This document shows positions 10,286 to 19,012 of a stretch of DNA of 64,000 bases, piece by piece. The stretch is from Geomonas propionica (GTDB lineage Bacteria; Desulfobacterota; Desulfuromonadia; Geobacterales; Geobacteraceae): positions 154,236-218,235 of the forward strand of contig NZ_JAEMHK010000009.1 of assembly GCF_016458235.1 (NCBI RefSeq), in the 5' to 3' direction. The notes below the pieces were generated by a model. It was not told where the DNA came from. It was given only the letters and a program-made list of their open reading frames with translations, and ran no database searches. Positions within the stretch are counted from its first letter, which is position 1. Every line of letters starts with the position of its first letter. A program made the translations under genes and the position numbers.

Positions 10286-11215
10286 ATGAAAAAGCAATTT
10301 GTGGCTGTTGCGGCCATCGCAGGACTCGCGCTCGGCGCGGCTATCGCAAACGGTGCCGATTCCAAGGGCGCCGGCATCGTAGGCTCGGTTCACGACCTGA
10401 GCGGCAACGCAGGCTTCGGCGGCGCCGGCAGCACCTACGGCGTCAAAGACCCGGGCGGCAGAATCTGTGCCTTCTGCCACTCCCCGCACCATAGCAACGA
10501 GAACAACCAGACCTGGAACGGGACCGAAGTCACCAACCTCGGCACCAACCTCGATCCACTGACCGCAGCGGATGAAACAAAGGCCAACCAGTACTACGTG
10601 TACGCTCCCCTCTGGAGCCGTACCGACCTCGGTAAGGCCGTTGGGTACGAGCCGTACAAGAGCCAGACCTTCAGCCCGGATTCCATCGGCAAAGCCTACG
10701 ATCCGCTCATCGGACCGTCCCGTCTCTGCCTGACCTGCCATGACGGCAGCATCGCCCTCGACTCCTACTACGGCCAGACCGGCAGCGCCAACATCGCGGC
10801 CAGCGACGCCTTCGGCGGCCCGGAAGGTGGCTCCAAGAACATCGGCATCGCCAAGGGGATGGGGCTTAGCAACGACCACCCGATCGGGATGAAGTACACC
10901 GACTACCTGAACACCGCCGACAACGTCACCGACTACGAGCTGATGCCGACCGGGACCAAGTTCAGGGACTCCAGCAACAGCCAGGCGACCACCAAGAGCA
11001 TCCAGAGCGTCCTGTACACCGATCCCATGCTGCCGGAAGTCAAAGACTTCGTGACCTGCGCCTCCTGCCACGATGTCCACAACGGCAAGGCCGTCGGCAA
11101 CACCGCCCCGCTGACCAACATGCGCGGCTACCTGCTCTACGGTGCACAGGTGAACTCCGCCTTCTGCCTCACCTGCCACGACAAGTCCAACGGCACCGTG
11201 CCGCTGACCCAGTAA
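10286..11215 (+). CDS. Tetrahaem c-type cytochrome, OmcE-like (possible nanowire subunit)
   Basis: 309 aa with signal peptide MKKQFVAVAAIAGLALGAAIA and four CXXCH motifs: ICAFCHSPHH, RLCLTCHDG, CASCHDVH and CLTCHDKS. The order of surrounding motifs (GIVGSVHDLS, APLWSR, LIGPSRLCLTCHDGSIA, NDHPIGM) is that of the OmcE family of tetrahaem cytochromes, which polymerise into extracellular filaments in Geobacter. It is longer than OmcE as I remember it (roughly 220-230 aa), with the extra residues mainly between haems 1 and 2 and between haems 2 and 3. RBS GGAGGA is 7 nt upstream. It has its own sigma-54 promoter and terminator, as expected for a highly expressed subunit. Filament formation is inferred from family membership. 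Confidence 0.85.
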   Translation: MKKQFVAVAAIAGLALGAAIANGADSKGAGIVGSVHDLSGNAGFGGAGSTYGVKDPGGRICAFCHSPHHSNENNQTWNGTEVTNLGTNLDPLTAADETKANQYYVYAPLWSRTDLGKAVGYEPYKSQTFSPDSIGKAYDPLIGPSRLCLTCHDGSIALDSYYGQTGSANIAASDAFGGPEGGSKNIGIAKGMGLSNDHPIGMKYTDYLNTADNVTDYELMPTGTKFRDSSNSQATTKSIQSVLYTDPMLPEVKDFVTCASCHDVHNGKAVGNTAPLTNMRGYLLYGAQVNSAFCLTCHDKSNGTVPLTQ

Positions 11216-11245
11216 CACTCCGTGAAGTCCTTGTGACCTTCGGAG

Positions 11246-11277
11246 AGGGGCCGCCACCTAGTGGCGGCCCCTTTTTT
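11246..11277 (+). terminator. Strong rho-independent terminator after the OmcE-like gene
   Basis: A 12-bp perfect stem (AGGGGCCGCCAC at 11246-11257 with 11261-11272), a 3-nt loop and a run of six T residues. Confidence 0.9.
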
Positions 11278-11428
11278 CGGAAAGGGGGGGAATTGCCGCC
11301 ATGGGGCCTCCCGGCGCCGCGCGCCGAGTGGTTTTTTGCTTCCCATTCCATCGTATTTGTTATATGTATGCGCATGTTTTAATTGTCTCTTCGTAATGGT
11401 CTTCCCGCCACGGTATAAGGAGCGCTCT

Positions 11429-12673
11429 ATGTTGAAGGAAATAGCACCACGATTTGCTGTCGCCGCGTTTGCTCTCTCCCTGGTCGCCGGTTGCGCTTCC
11501 GGGGAGAAAAACGTGAAGCAGTTCTGGCCCCCTCCTCCCGACGCTCCCAGGATCCAGTACCTGAAGAAGGTCACCGACTCCACGGACGTGGTGGGCAAGA
11601 AGTCGATCTCGCTCATCGATCTGGGCCAGGAGGAGGAACGGACCATCCCGATCCTTAAGCCTTACGGGATAGCGGTGCATAAAGGGGTCATCTACCTCTG
11701 CGACACCATCCAGGCCCAGGTCGTCATCCTCGATCTGCCGCGCAAGAAGGTCTCGGTGCTTTCCGGCAACAAGGGGCCGGGGCAGCTCACCAAGCCCCTC
11801 ACCGTCACGGTCGACGCCGACGGCTTCATCTTCGTGGCCGACAGCGCCCGCAAGTGCGTCATGAAGTACGGCCCGGACGGCGCCTTCCTCGCCAAGATAG
11901 GCGCCGACGAGAACATGAAGCCGGTGTCGCTGGCCAGCGACGATCTCTACCTCTACGTCCTCGACTCCGGACAGGGGCTCGTGCGCGTCTACGACCGGAA
12001 GACCTCGGCGCCCGTGCGCAGCTTCGGCCAGGAAGGGGAGGAACGGGGCAAGCTGTTCACGCCGCTGGGACTCGGGGTGACCAAGACCGGCGACGTCTAC
12101 GTGACCAACCTGGACGGCCGCATCCTGCATTTCGACCGCGACGGGCACCCGCAGCGGGCCTTCGGCAAGCTGGGGACCGCGTTGTCCGAGTTCAACCGGC
12201 CACGGGCGATCACCTTCGATGACAACGGCATCATGTACATCGTGGACGCGGCCAGCCAGGATGTGAGGCTTCTGACCGACCAGTTCCAACTCCTCATGGG
12301 TTTCGGCGCGCCGGGGACCCCAGGGAGCCTCAACGTCCCCTCGGGGATCGCCATCTCCAAGGATGACCTCCCCTACTACCAGCAGTTCGCGGACCCCGAC
12401 TTCGTCCTGGAGCAGGTGCTCTTCGCGGTGAGCCAGTTCGGGACCAGCAAGATCAGCGTCTACGGGTTCGGCAAGAAAAAAGGGGTCGACTACGAGGGGA
12501 TGGTGAAAGTGCGGCAGGATGAGATCAAGAAGGCCGAGGAGGCGATACTGAAGGCGAAGGCCGCCCAAGAGGCCAAGGAGAAGGAGGCCAAGGCCGCCCA
12601 GGAAGGGAAGGATAAGGGCGCCGGACCGGGCACGGCGATTCAGGCCCCGGCAGCGCCGCGCGCGGCGCAGTAG
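11429..12673 (+). CDS. NHL-repeat beta-propeller lipoprotein
   Basis: 414 aa. The lipobox VAGC follows a short signal peptide, so the protein is lipid-anchored. Residues about 40-330 form an NHL-type six-bladed propeller (repeated GIAV, FIFVADS, GDVYVTNLDGRI, NGIMYIVDAASQ, VPSGIAISKDD). The last 60 residues are an Ala/Lys/Glu-rich helical tail and then a Pro/Ala-rich end. The frame is open from 11261, but ATG 11429 has AAGGAG and gives the lipoprotein signal. NHL proteins are recurrent neighbours of porin-cytochrome and filament cytochrome genes in Geobacter; their exact role is unclear, probably scaffolding. It starts a tightly spaced operon running to 18051. Confidence 0.88.
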   Translation: MLKEIAPRFAVAAFALSLVAGCASGEKNVKQFWPPPPDAPRIQYLKKVTDSTDVVGKKSISLIDLGQEEERTIPILKPYGIAVHKGVIYLCDTIQAQVVILDLPRKKVSVLSGNKGPGQLTKPLTVTVDADGFIFVADSARKCVMKYGPDGAFLAKIGADENMKPVSLASDDLYLYVLDSGQGLVRVYDRKTSAPVRSFGQEGEERGKLFTPLGLGVTKTGDVYVTNLDGRILHFDRDGHPQRAFGKLGTALSEFNRPRAITFDDNGIMYIVDAASQDVRLLTDQFQLLMGFGAPGTPGSLNVPSGIAISKDDLPYYQQFADPDFVLEQVLFAVSQFGTSKISVYGFGKKKGVDYEGMVKVRQDEIKKAEEAILKAKAAQEAKEKEAKAAQEGKDKGAGPGTAIQAPAAPRAAQ

Positions 12674-12681
12674 GAGTGCCG

Positions 12682-13260
12682 ATGGGGATTGCGGCGCGAC
12701 AGGTACTGTGGCTTTTGGCGGCGCTCGTGCTCCTTTCCGGATGCGGGCCGGCGGCCACCCACAGGTTCCTGGTGACTTTCTTCGACGAAGTCCCCAGTTT
12801 CCCCCCCCAGGAGCAGTACTGCGCGGAGCTGGACGAGCAGGTGCGCAAGAAGGCGGCGGAGCCGCCGCGAAAGAGCGAGGCGGTCGAGCAGAAGTTGCAA
12901 GGCAGCAGCCACCCTCCCTATGCCGAGAAGCGCTGCAACGGCTGTCACCAGTCGGATAAGACCTCGGTGAGCGGGCTTTTGAAGCCCCCCAACGAGCTTT
13001 GCTTCATGTGTCACCCGAAGATCCTCAAGCACCGCTTCGCCCACGGCCCCGCCGCCGAGGGGGAATGTCTGGGGTGTCACCTGCCGCACGAGGCGAGCTA
13101 TCCGTCTCTTCTGGCCAGGCCGCCGGCATCGCTTTGCGACCGGTGCCACTCGGAGCGGCGCGCGGCGGCCGGCATGCACGACAGGATCACGAAGAGCGGG
13201 GTCGTCTGCGTCGACTGTCATGACCCGCATTCCGGAACCAGCAAGTATTTCCTGAAGTAG
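12682..13260 (+). CDS. Pentahaem c-type cytochrome lipoprotein
   Basis: 192 aa. The signal peptide ends in LSGC (lipobox), so it is a lipid-anchored cytochrome. There are five CXXCH motifs (CNGCH, CFMCH, CLGCH, CDRCH, CVDCH), the last followed by DPHSG as in doubled-CXXCH proteins. ATG 12682 is preferred to GTG 12676 because AGGAG (12672-12676) would overlap the GTG. It begins 8 bp after the NHL gene and ends about 30 bp before the barrel gene. A small multihaem lipoprotein next to a barrel is the hallmark of porin-cytochrome conduits (compare OmaB/OmbB/OmcB and the Ext clusters). It probably threads or caps the barrel. Confidence 0.9.
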   Translation: MGIAARQVLWLLAALVLLSGCGPAATHRFLVTFFDEVPSFPPQEQYCAELDEQVRKKAAEPPRKSEAVEQKLQGSSHPPYAEKRCNGCHQSDKTSVSGLLKPPNELCFMCHPKILKHRFAHGPAAEGECLGCHLPHEASYPSLLARPPASLCDRCHSERRAAAGMHDRITKSGVVCVDCHDPHSGTSKYFLK

Positions 13261-13287
13261 ACTAGGACGGGGGGCGGCATCTACCAC

Positions 13288-15261
13288 GTGCAATGCAATA
13301 ACTGGAGGATTCTGCTGATTCGCCGGCTCGTACCTCGCCTTTTCGGAACCTTGTGTCTGCTTCTTTGCTGTCGCCCGGGGCAAGGGGAGGCCTTTTCCCT
13401 TTTGGGAGTCAGGGACTTCGGACAGTCCGTCGGGGCGACCTACTCCCTGCAGCACTCCAAGGATTCCTCCGCCGCCAACAGCACCGTGGTGGATCAGAAC
13501 TATACCGAGGACTACGGCGTCCAGTTCGACTACTTCGTGGTGAACCCGCTGTTGTGGAAAGGGAGGGCCCTGCTCGACGTCGAGGGGGTGCAAAAGAAGG
13601 AGGAGGCCCGGGGTACTACCGCCCGCTCTTCGCAGCTGCGCCTGCGCTACAACCTGAACGCGTACCTGCTGCCGTCGACCCCCTATCCGGTATCCATCGC
13701 GGCGAGTTCCGCTCGCGAGACCGTGTCGCTCCCCTTCTCGCCCGACTACGAGAGTGAGCACGACGATCTCTTGACCGTCTTTACGGTTCAGAACCAGTTC
13801 GTGCCGTCAGAGCTGAGCCTTTCGCAACAGTCGCAGACCACCTCCGGCCAGGGGCGGGACATCACCCAAAAGAGCCACAGTTTCAACCTGAACACCCGCC
13901 CCAGCCTCGGGCTCCTCGGCATGATGAGCGCGTCGGTCAACCTCTCCGAGAGCGATTCCGAGGCCATCGGCAACGACAGTTCCAGCCACAGTTCGTCGGG
14001 CACGGCGAACTGTGGCTACCACAACTCCTGGCGCTCGGCGCAAAACCTCGCGCGTAACTTCTCGCTCACCTACGGCTACCACCAAAATGCCGGCACCAGC
14101 GTCATCACCACCCAGACCCTGAACAGCGGCCTGGGCTGGGAGTTCGGCAAGGTGCTCCAGGCGGACGCCACCTACTTCTCATCCAAGAGCAGCTCCCTCG
14201 AGCAGAAGTCGCAGAGCCAGGGGGTATCAGGCTCCCTCACCCACAAACTCATGGGGAGCCTGAGGACCGCGCTCAGCGCCTCGGCTGCCCGGGACCGCTA
14301 CGACGAGGGCCAGAACACCTTCATCTCCGGCACCCTCACCCTTGGCTACCACAAGAGGCTCCCGAGCGCCAGCGACACGACCGTCGGTTACGGCTACACG
14401 ATGAACCGCAACGAACACACCGGCGGGGTCAGCTCCATCTTCGTTTCCGAGGAACGCCACGGCGTCCCCGTCGTGACGCCGGGGCGCATCAGGCTGAACC
14501 AGCCGAGCTTCCAGCCGGAAACCATCACCGTGGTGGGGGCGCAGTCCCAGCTTCCCTATCCCCCCTCCTTCTACACCATTGTCCCGGAGGGTATCGAGCT
14601 GACCGACCATAACCTCGTCGACACCGACGTCCTGATCAGCTACCGCTATAGCCAGGACCCCAACATCGTCACCGTCGGGACCAACCACAGCGCCAACGCA
14701 GCGGTGAACCTCTTTGCCGGCAAGTACCGCATCTACACCAACGCCACCCAAAGCGAGCAGAGGCTCGTCAAGGGGCAGGCCACCTCCCTCACCACCAGCG
14801 GCACCAGGCATTTTGACCTGGGCGCTACGGCAAACCTCGCCCCCCACAACCTCTCCGCGGAGCTCGGCTACGACAAGGACTACGCCCAGAACCAGTATTA
14901 CCTGACCGGCTCCTGGGGGACCTCCACCCCGTATGCAGGCGGGGATGTCTCTTTAAACGCCAACGACCGCTTCACGCTGCAGAGCTCCAACAGCAGGGAC
15001 GACCAGTACTGGGCCAACAGCCTCTCCCTGCAGAGCACCTACCGCCGCAACTTCGGGCGCATAGCCGGCAAGTTCAAGGCCAACTACGCCAACATGACCA
15101 GCGGGGACAGCATCTTTCACACTGCCTCGGTCGGGGCTAACCTGGAGGCCTCCTTCGGCAAGCTCTTCGTACTGCTCAATACCAGCGCGTTGTGGACCTT
15201 TTCCGCCGGCGGCAACACGTCCAGCGAATCCATCAGCCTCTCGTTCAGGAGATCGTTTTGA
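13288..15261 (+). CDS. Outer-membrane beta-barrel, putative porin of a porin-cytochrome conduit
   Basis: About 657 aa from GTG 13288. A signal sequence (hydrophobic FGTLCLLLC) is followed by long alternating amphipathic strands rich in Ser, Tyr and Gln, ending SESISLSFRRSF with a C-terminal Phe, the BAM signature. There is no ATG in frame near the start. GGAGG at 13304-13308 lies 5 nt before CTG 13314, so a rare CTG start giving a compact signal peptide (LLIRRLVPRLFGTL) is an alternative to GTG 13288. It sits between a pentahaem lipoprotein and a second NHL lipoprotein and overlaps the latter by 4 bp. Its expected role is to sheath cytochromes across the outer membrane. Confidence 0.85.
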   Translation: MQCNNWRILLIRRLVPRLFGTLCLLLCCRPGQGEAFSLLGVRDFGQSVGATYSLQHSKDSSAANSTVVDQNYTEDYGVQFDYFVVNPLLWKGRALLDVEGVQKKEEARGTTARSSQLRLRYNLNAYLLPSTPYPVSIAASSARETVSLPFSPDYESEHDDLLTVFTVQNQFVPSELSLSQQSQTTSGQGRDITQKSHSFNLNTRPSLGLLGMMSASVNLSESDSEAIGNDSSSHSSSGTANCGYHNSWRSAQNLARNFSLTYGYHQNAGTSVITTQTLNSGLGWEFGKVLQADATYFSSKSSSLEQKSQSQGVSGSLTHKLMGSLRTALSASAARDRYDEGQNTFISGTLTLGYHKRLPSASDTTVGYGYTMNRNEHTGGVSSIFVSEERHGVPVVTPGRIRLNQPSFQPETITVVGAQSQLPYPPSFYTIVPEGIELTDHNLVDTDVLISYRYSQDPNIVTVGTNHSANAAVNLFAGKYRIYTNATQSEQRLVKGQATSLTTSGTRHFDLGATANLAPHNLSAELGYDKDYAQNQYYLTGSWGTSTPYAGGDVSLNANDRFTLQSSNSRDDQYWANSLSLQSTYRRNFGRIAGKFKANYANMTSGDSIFHTASVGANLEASFGKLFVLLNTSALWTFSAGGNTSSESISLSFRRSF

Positions 15262-16277
15262 GACCAGGCACACCGTTTTCCCTATCGCTGTTGAGCCTTC
15301 TCGCCCTTTGCTCCCTCTGCGCCGCCGGATGCACCATGGGCGCGCGCGACCAGGAGGCGACCCGCAACTGGCCCCCGCGCCCCCATGCGACGCGGATCGT
15401 CTGGACCGGGGCGGCCAAGTCACCGGAAAACCTCGAGATCGGCAACGGCTTCTGGGCGAGGCTTTGGCGTGACATCTCCGGGGACAACCCCGATACCATC
15501 GCCCGCCCCTACGGTATCCACGCCGACTGCAGGCGGCGCATCCTGGTGGTCGACTCCCAGAAAAAGGGGGTGCACCTCTACGACCGGGAGTTCAAGCGCT
15601 ACTACTTCGTGGGGGGCAAGGAGTTCACCCTCCCGATCGGGGTCACCGAGGACGAGCACAACACCGCCTTCGTCACCGATTCCGCCGCCGGTGCGGTGTA
15701 CCGCTTCAACCTGGGTGAGCGGCGGGTAACCCCGTTCGTCACCGGGTTGCAGCGACCGACCGGGATCGTGTTCAACCCGCTCAACCAGATGATCTACGTT
15801 ACCGACACCCTGGCGGGGCAGGTGCTCGCCTTCGACGGTCAGGGCAAGGAGGTCTTTCGCTTCGGCAGGCCGGGCAAGGGGCGCGGGGAGTTCAACCTGC
15901 CCACCGACCTGGCCGTGGACCTCAAAGGGAGGATCTACGTCACCGACCCGCTCAACGCGCGCATCCAGGTCTTCACCCGGGACGGCGCCTACCTCAGGGA
16001 GTTCGGCCAGGCCGGCGACACCCCCGGGTACTTCGGCAAACCCAAGGGGGTCGCGGTCAACAGCGAGGGGCACGTCTACGTCTGCGACGCCCAGTACGAC
16101 CGGGTGCAGGTGTTCAACCAGGAAGGGAAACTGCTGATCTCCTTCGGTTCGACCGGCAACGGCAAGGGGGAGTTCTGGATGCCCTCCGGTATCGCCATCG
16201 ACAAGGACGACAACATTTTCGTCGCTGACAGCTACAACAACAGAATCCAGCTATTCGGGTACATCTGGCTCGACTAG
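15258..16277 (+). CDS. NHL-repeat beta-propeller lipoprotein (second copy)
   Basis: 339 aa from a TTG start at 15258, which overlaps the stop of the barrel gene (TTGA). AGGAG at 15247-15251 supports it, and no ATG alternative would keep the signal peptide. The lipobox is AAGC. NHL blades cover about 75-335 (GIHADCRRRILVVDSQ, PTGIVFNP, IYVTDTLAGQV, RIYVTDPLNARIQVF, HVYVCDAQYDRVQVF, NIFVADSYNNRIQLF). It shares the WPPRPHATRI / WPPPPDAPRIQY start of the mature protein with the NHL lipoprotein at 11429, so the two are paralogues within one operon. Translational coupling to the barrel suggests a fixed ratio. Confidence 0.9.
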   Translation: MRPGTPFSLSLLSLLALCSLCAAGCTMGARDQEATRNWPPRPHATRIVWTGAAKSPENLEIGNGFWARLWRDISGDNPDTIARPYGIHADCRRRILVVDSQKKGVHLYDREFKRYYFVGGKEFTLPIGVTEDEHNTAFVTDSAAGAVYRFNLGERRVTPFVTGLQRPTGIVFNPLNQMIYVTDTLAGQVLAFDGQGKEVFRFGRPGKGRGEFNLPTDLAVDLKGRIYVTDPLNARIQVFTRDGAYLREFGQAGDTPGYFGKPKGVAVNSEGHVYVCDAQYDRVQVFNQEGKLLISFGSTGNGKGEFWMPSGIAIDKDDNIFVADSYNNRIQLFGYIWLD

Positions 16278-16296
16278 GGCCGGCAGGGGAACGACG

Positions 16297-18051
16297 ATGG
16301 GCTTTGACAAAACCACCCGCAGCGCCATATTGCTGGCCTTTCTCGCCCTGTCCGCCACCACGGCGGCAGCGGCCACCGGAGAAGGGATTCTGACCACCAA
16401 GCACAACCTGTCCAAGAGCGGCCCCGGGCCGATCAAGACGGACAGCGAGACCCAGGTCTGCATCTTCTGCCACACACCGCACCATGCCAGCAGCGTCACC
16501 CCGCTCTGGAGCCGCCCCATGGCGACCACCGTCTACAGCACCTACAGTTCCACCACGCGTTTCGCGCAACCGGGGCAGCCCACCGGCTCCTCCCGGCTGT
16601 GCCTTTCCTGCCACGACGGCACCATCGCCGTGGGCGCGTTGATCAACGACGTCAGCATCCCCATGGCCGGCGGCTTCACCACCATACCGATCGAGAGTCC
16701 CAGCAACATCGGGGGGAAGACCGGCGCCGATCTCACCAACGACCACCCGGTCTCGTTTAAGTACGGGGCCGACCTGGTCACCAAGAACAAGCAGCTGAAG
16801 CTCCCCAGCGAGATCGACCACAAGCTCAAGCTGGATGCTAACGAGAACATGCAGTGCACCACCTGCCACAATGCCCACACCGACCCCTACGGCAAGTTCC
16901 TGGTGATGAGCAACGACAACTCCGCGCTCTGCGTGAGCTGTCACAACGTGACCGGCTGGCAGGGCTCGGTACACAAGTCGAGCCTGCTCGGGGCGCTCAA
17001 GGGGTGCCTGAACTGCCACGTCCCGCACAACGCCAAGATGCCGCAGCGGCTGATGAAGGGGTACCCGGAGGAGATGAACTGCCTCCCCTGTCATTCCGCC
17101 ACCGGGGGCGCCAGCGACATCCAGTCGCAGCTCGCGCTCCCCTCCAGGCACGACGTGCGCGACACCACCGGGGTGCACGACACCGCCGAGTCCATCCTGG
17201 GGATGCAGAAACACGTGGAGTGCGAGGACTGCCATAACCCGCACGCAGTGCAGGCGTTGGGTGCCGTGGCCCCGGCGGTCAGCGGCGCCCTGGACAAGGT
17301 CAGGGGGGTAGCCCTGGGGGGGGAGGTGAAGGACACCGCCCTCTACGAGTACGAGGTCTGCTTCAAGTGCCATGCGGACAAGAACTTCTCCAGCAGCACC
17401 ATCGTGCGGCAGCTCCCCTCGCTCAACCTGCGCCTGAAATTCGCCCTGGAGAACCCCTCGTACCACCCGGTCGAGGGCCCGGGCAAGGTCTCGCCGGTGC
17501 AGAGTCTGCGCAACGACCTGGGCTACACCAGTTCCAGCATCATCTACTGCACCGCCTGCCACGGCAGCGACCAGAGCGTCAAGGCCGGAGGCACCGGCCC
17601 CAACGGTCCCCACGGCTCCAGTTACCCCTACCTGCTGTTGGCCCGCTACGACACCGAGACCTACCCGCGCAGTTACAGCGACTCAAACTACGCGCTGTGC
17701 TTTCGCTGCCATGCCCAGGAGCGCCTCTTCGCCGCCACCTCCCCGTTCTCGGTGCCGGCGAGCGGGCTCGCCCTGCACGACGTGCATGTCGTGCAACAGG
17801 GGGTGCCCTGCTTCATCTGCCACGACCCCCACGGCACCAGCCGTGCCGCCGGGGCCAGCGACCAGAAAAACTCCCACCTGATCAACTTCGCCACCAACTT
17901 CAAGATCGTGGCCAGCTACGACGGCACCAGCTACCCGAGGACGTGCACCTCGAGCTGCCACTCCGATAACCCCAGGAGCTACGGCCCGGCGGCCGCACCC
18001 GCCGCAAAGTCCATCTCCAGAATTAAAAAGCCCGCGCTGCGCCCCTTCTGA
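16297..18051 (+). CDS. Multihaem c-type cytochrome, 11 CXXCH plus one CX3CH
   Basis: 584 aa with a signal peptide (ILLAFLALSATTAAAA). Eleven CXXCH motifs were counted (CIFCH, CLSCH, CTTCH, CVSCH, CLNCH, CLPCH, CEDCH, CFKCH, CTACH, CFRCH, CFICH) plus a C-terminal CTSSCH (CX3CH). The first 230 residues repeat the OmcE-like plan (KHNLS, CIFCHTPHH, PLWSR, SRLCLSCHDGTIA, NDHPVSFKY, CTTCHNAH, CVSCHN), so it looks like an OmcE-type domain extended by seven or eight further haems. It is the last gene of the conduit operon, 19 bp after the NHL gene. A likely role is the outer-face or periplasmic cytochrome of the conduit. No lipobox is seen. Confidence 0.9.
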   Translation: MGFDKTTRSAILLAFLALSATTAAAATGEGILTTKHNLSKSGPGPIKTDSETQVCIFCHTPHHASSVTPLWSRPMATTVYSTYSSTTRFAQPGQPTGSSRLCLSCHDGTIAVGALINDVSIPMAGGFTTIPIESPSNIGGKTGADLTNDHPVSFKYGADLVTKNKQLKLPSEIDHKLKLDANENMQCTTCHNAHTDPYGKFLVMSNDNSALCVSCHNVTGWQGSVHKSSLLGALKGCLNCHVPHNAKMPQRLMKGYPEEMNCLPCHSATGGASDIQSQLALPSRHDVRDTTGVHDTAESILGMQKHVECEDCHNPHAVQALGAVAPAVSGALDKVRGVALGGEVKDTALYEYEVCFKCHADKNFSSSTIVRQLPSLNLRLKFALENPSYHPVEGPGKVSPVQSLRNDLGYTSSSIIYCTACHGSDQSVKAGGTGPNGPHGSSYPYLLLARYDTETYPRSYSDSNYALCFRCHAQERLFAATSPFSVPASGLALHDVHVVQQGVPCFICHDPHGTSRAAGASDQKNSHLINFATNFKIVASYDGTSYPRTCTSSCHSDNPRSYGPAAAPAAKSISRIKKPALRPF

Positions 18052-18070
18052 GGGAGCAGTCGCGGGCCTT
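18025..18070. terminator. Hairpin terminator shared by the conduit operon and the BamE-like gene
   Basis: GCCCGCG (18030-18036) pairs with CGCGGGC (18061-18067). On the reverse strand it is followed by five T residues and serves the gene at 18090. It overlaps the last codons of the forward cytochrome gene; forward termination has only a short T run. Confidence 0.6.
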
Positions 18071-18089
18071 TGAAACGTTGGCGGTCCCC

Positions 18090-18464
18090 CTACTGTATGA
18101 CCACGCTGGTATCCACCGCCTTGTACTCCTGCACCACGCCGCTGTCATCGAAGCTTACCGTCAGCGTCGTGACGGGCTGCTGTCCTCCCTTCGCCACGGC
18201 TTGCAGCGGCGGCGCGGTCCAGTAGTTCCAGACCTGGGCCGGGCCGGTGGCCACACCCACCGACCTTCTCTGGATCGAGTTGGGTGTGCCGATCTTGGCG
18301 AGGATCTCCTCACGCGTCGTCCTCCCTTTCACGATCACCTCATTCACGTACGTCGGCGAGAAATTCCTCTCGCTATTCGGGGCTGCCTCCCCGGCCTTCT
18401 GCGCGGGGGCATGCGCGCATGCGCCAAGAAGCAGCGCCGCCAGCACCAGACACAATTTTTTCAT
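18090..18464 (-). CDS. Small BamE/SmpA-like lipoprotein
   Basis: 124 aa from the ATG at 18464, which has AGGAGG upstream; the frame is open a little further. The lipobox LGAC (Cys16) marks it as a lipoprotein. The mature part has the BamE-type element KGRTTREEILAKIGTPNSI and later VSFDDSGVVQEYK, matching the SmpA/OmlA fold. In the BAM complex BamE helps barrel insertion; here a stand-alone copy lies between two outer-membrane electron-transfer loci, one of which encodes a barrel. Many bacteria also have unrelated lipoproteins with this fold, so a direct BAM role is uncertain. Confidence 0.75.
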   Translation of the reverse strand: MKKLCLVLAALLLGACAHAPAQKAGEAAPNSERNFSPTYVNEVIVKGRTTREEILAKIGTPNSIQRRSVGVATGPAQVWNYWTAPPLQAVAKGGQQPVTTLTVSFDDSGVVQEYKAVDTSVVIQ

Positions 18465-19012
18465 CTGCGATTCCTCCTGTAGGTTCAAGAAAATACTGGA
18501 AGTTGAATATGCAATTTCTCAGCCGGATTCCGGGCGCGACGTGGTTCCGGCCCCTTAGCGCCACGGCAACCGCAAGCCACGTCCCGGCCCTGCGTCTTTT
18601 CCCCCAGCTAGGTTAAATGCCCCCGCAGCATGCCCCACCCGTCACGTGCCGCCTCACCCCCTTCTGGGTTGTTCACCCCAGACGGGGCAGGGGGGGTGCA
18701 CGGAGGAATCAACGGCAAGGCCCCGCTTGTTCCGGCGACGCGTTTCGCGGCGAAACGCAATATCCGATGGGATTCAAGTCGTTTGTGCGGCGCCGGGATC
18801 GTCGTCTCCCGCTTATTTGACGTTGCCGGCGACTTTAATTTTCCGATTTGAATATATTGGTATTGCTATTGCTGTAGGTGTGACGGCTCTCTTTAAAACT
18901 GGTTGTAGCAGCACGCTGCATCCCGTACCACTGCACTCCCCCAAGCGCAGGAAGGACGGGCGAAGGAACTGCAATGAAGGTTCATAATCCAAATGTCAAA
19001 AAGGAACCACTC
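18465..19012 (+). other. Intergenic region upstream of the first selenocytochrome
   Basis: 548 bp without a supported gene; short frames near 18617-18987 have no coding features. It carries the sigma-54-like site at 18857-18873 and several short G/C-rich inverted repeats around 18640-18800. The start codon at 19013 has AAGGA at 19001-19005. Confidence 0.45.
18857..18873 (+). promoter_or_regulatory. Sigma-54-like (-24/-12) promoter upstream of the first selenocytochrome
   Basis: TTGGTATTGCTATTGCT has GG (18859-18860) and GC (18871-18872) exactly 10 bp apart, with the TTGG and TTGCT shoulders of the consensus. It lies about 140 bp upstream of ATG 19013, the same distance as for the OmcE-like gene. 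Confidence 0.6.

Noticed and set aside
18617..18987. Short forward frames in the region upstream of the first selenocytochrome.
   Set aside because: No ribosome sites, no motifs, and the region carries promoter-like DNA.
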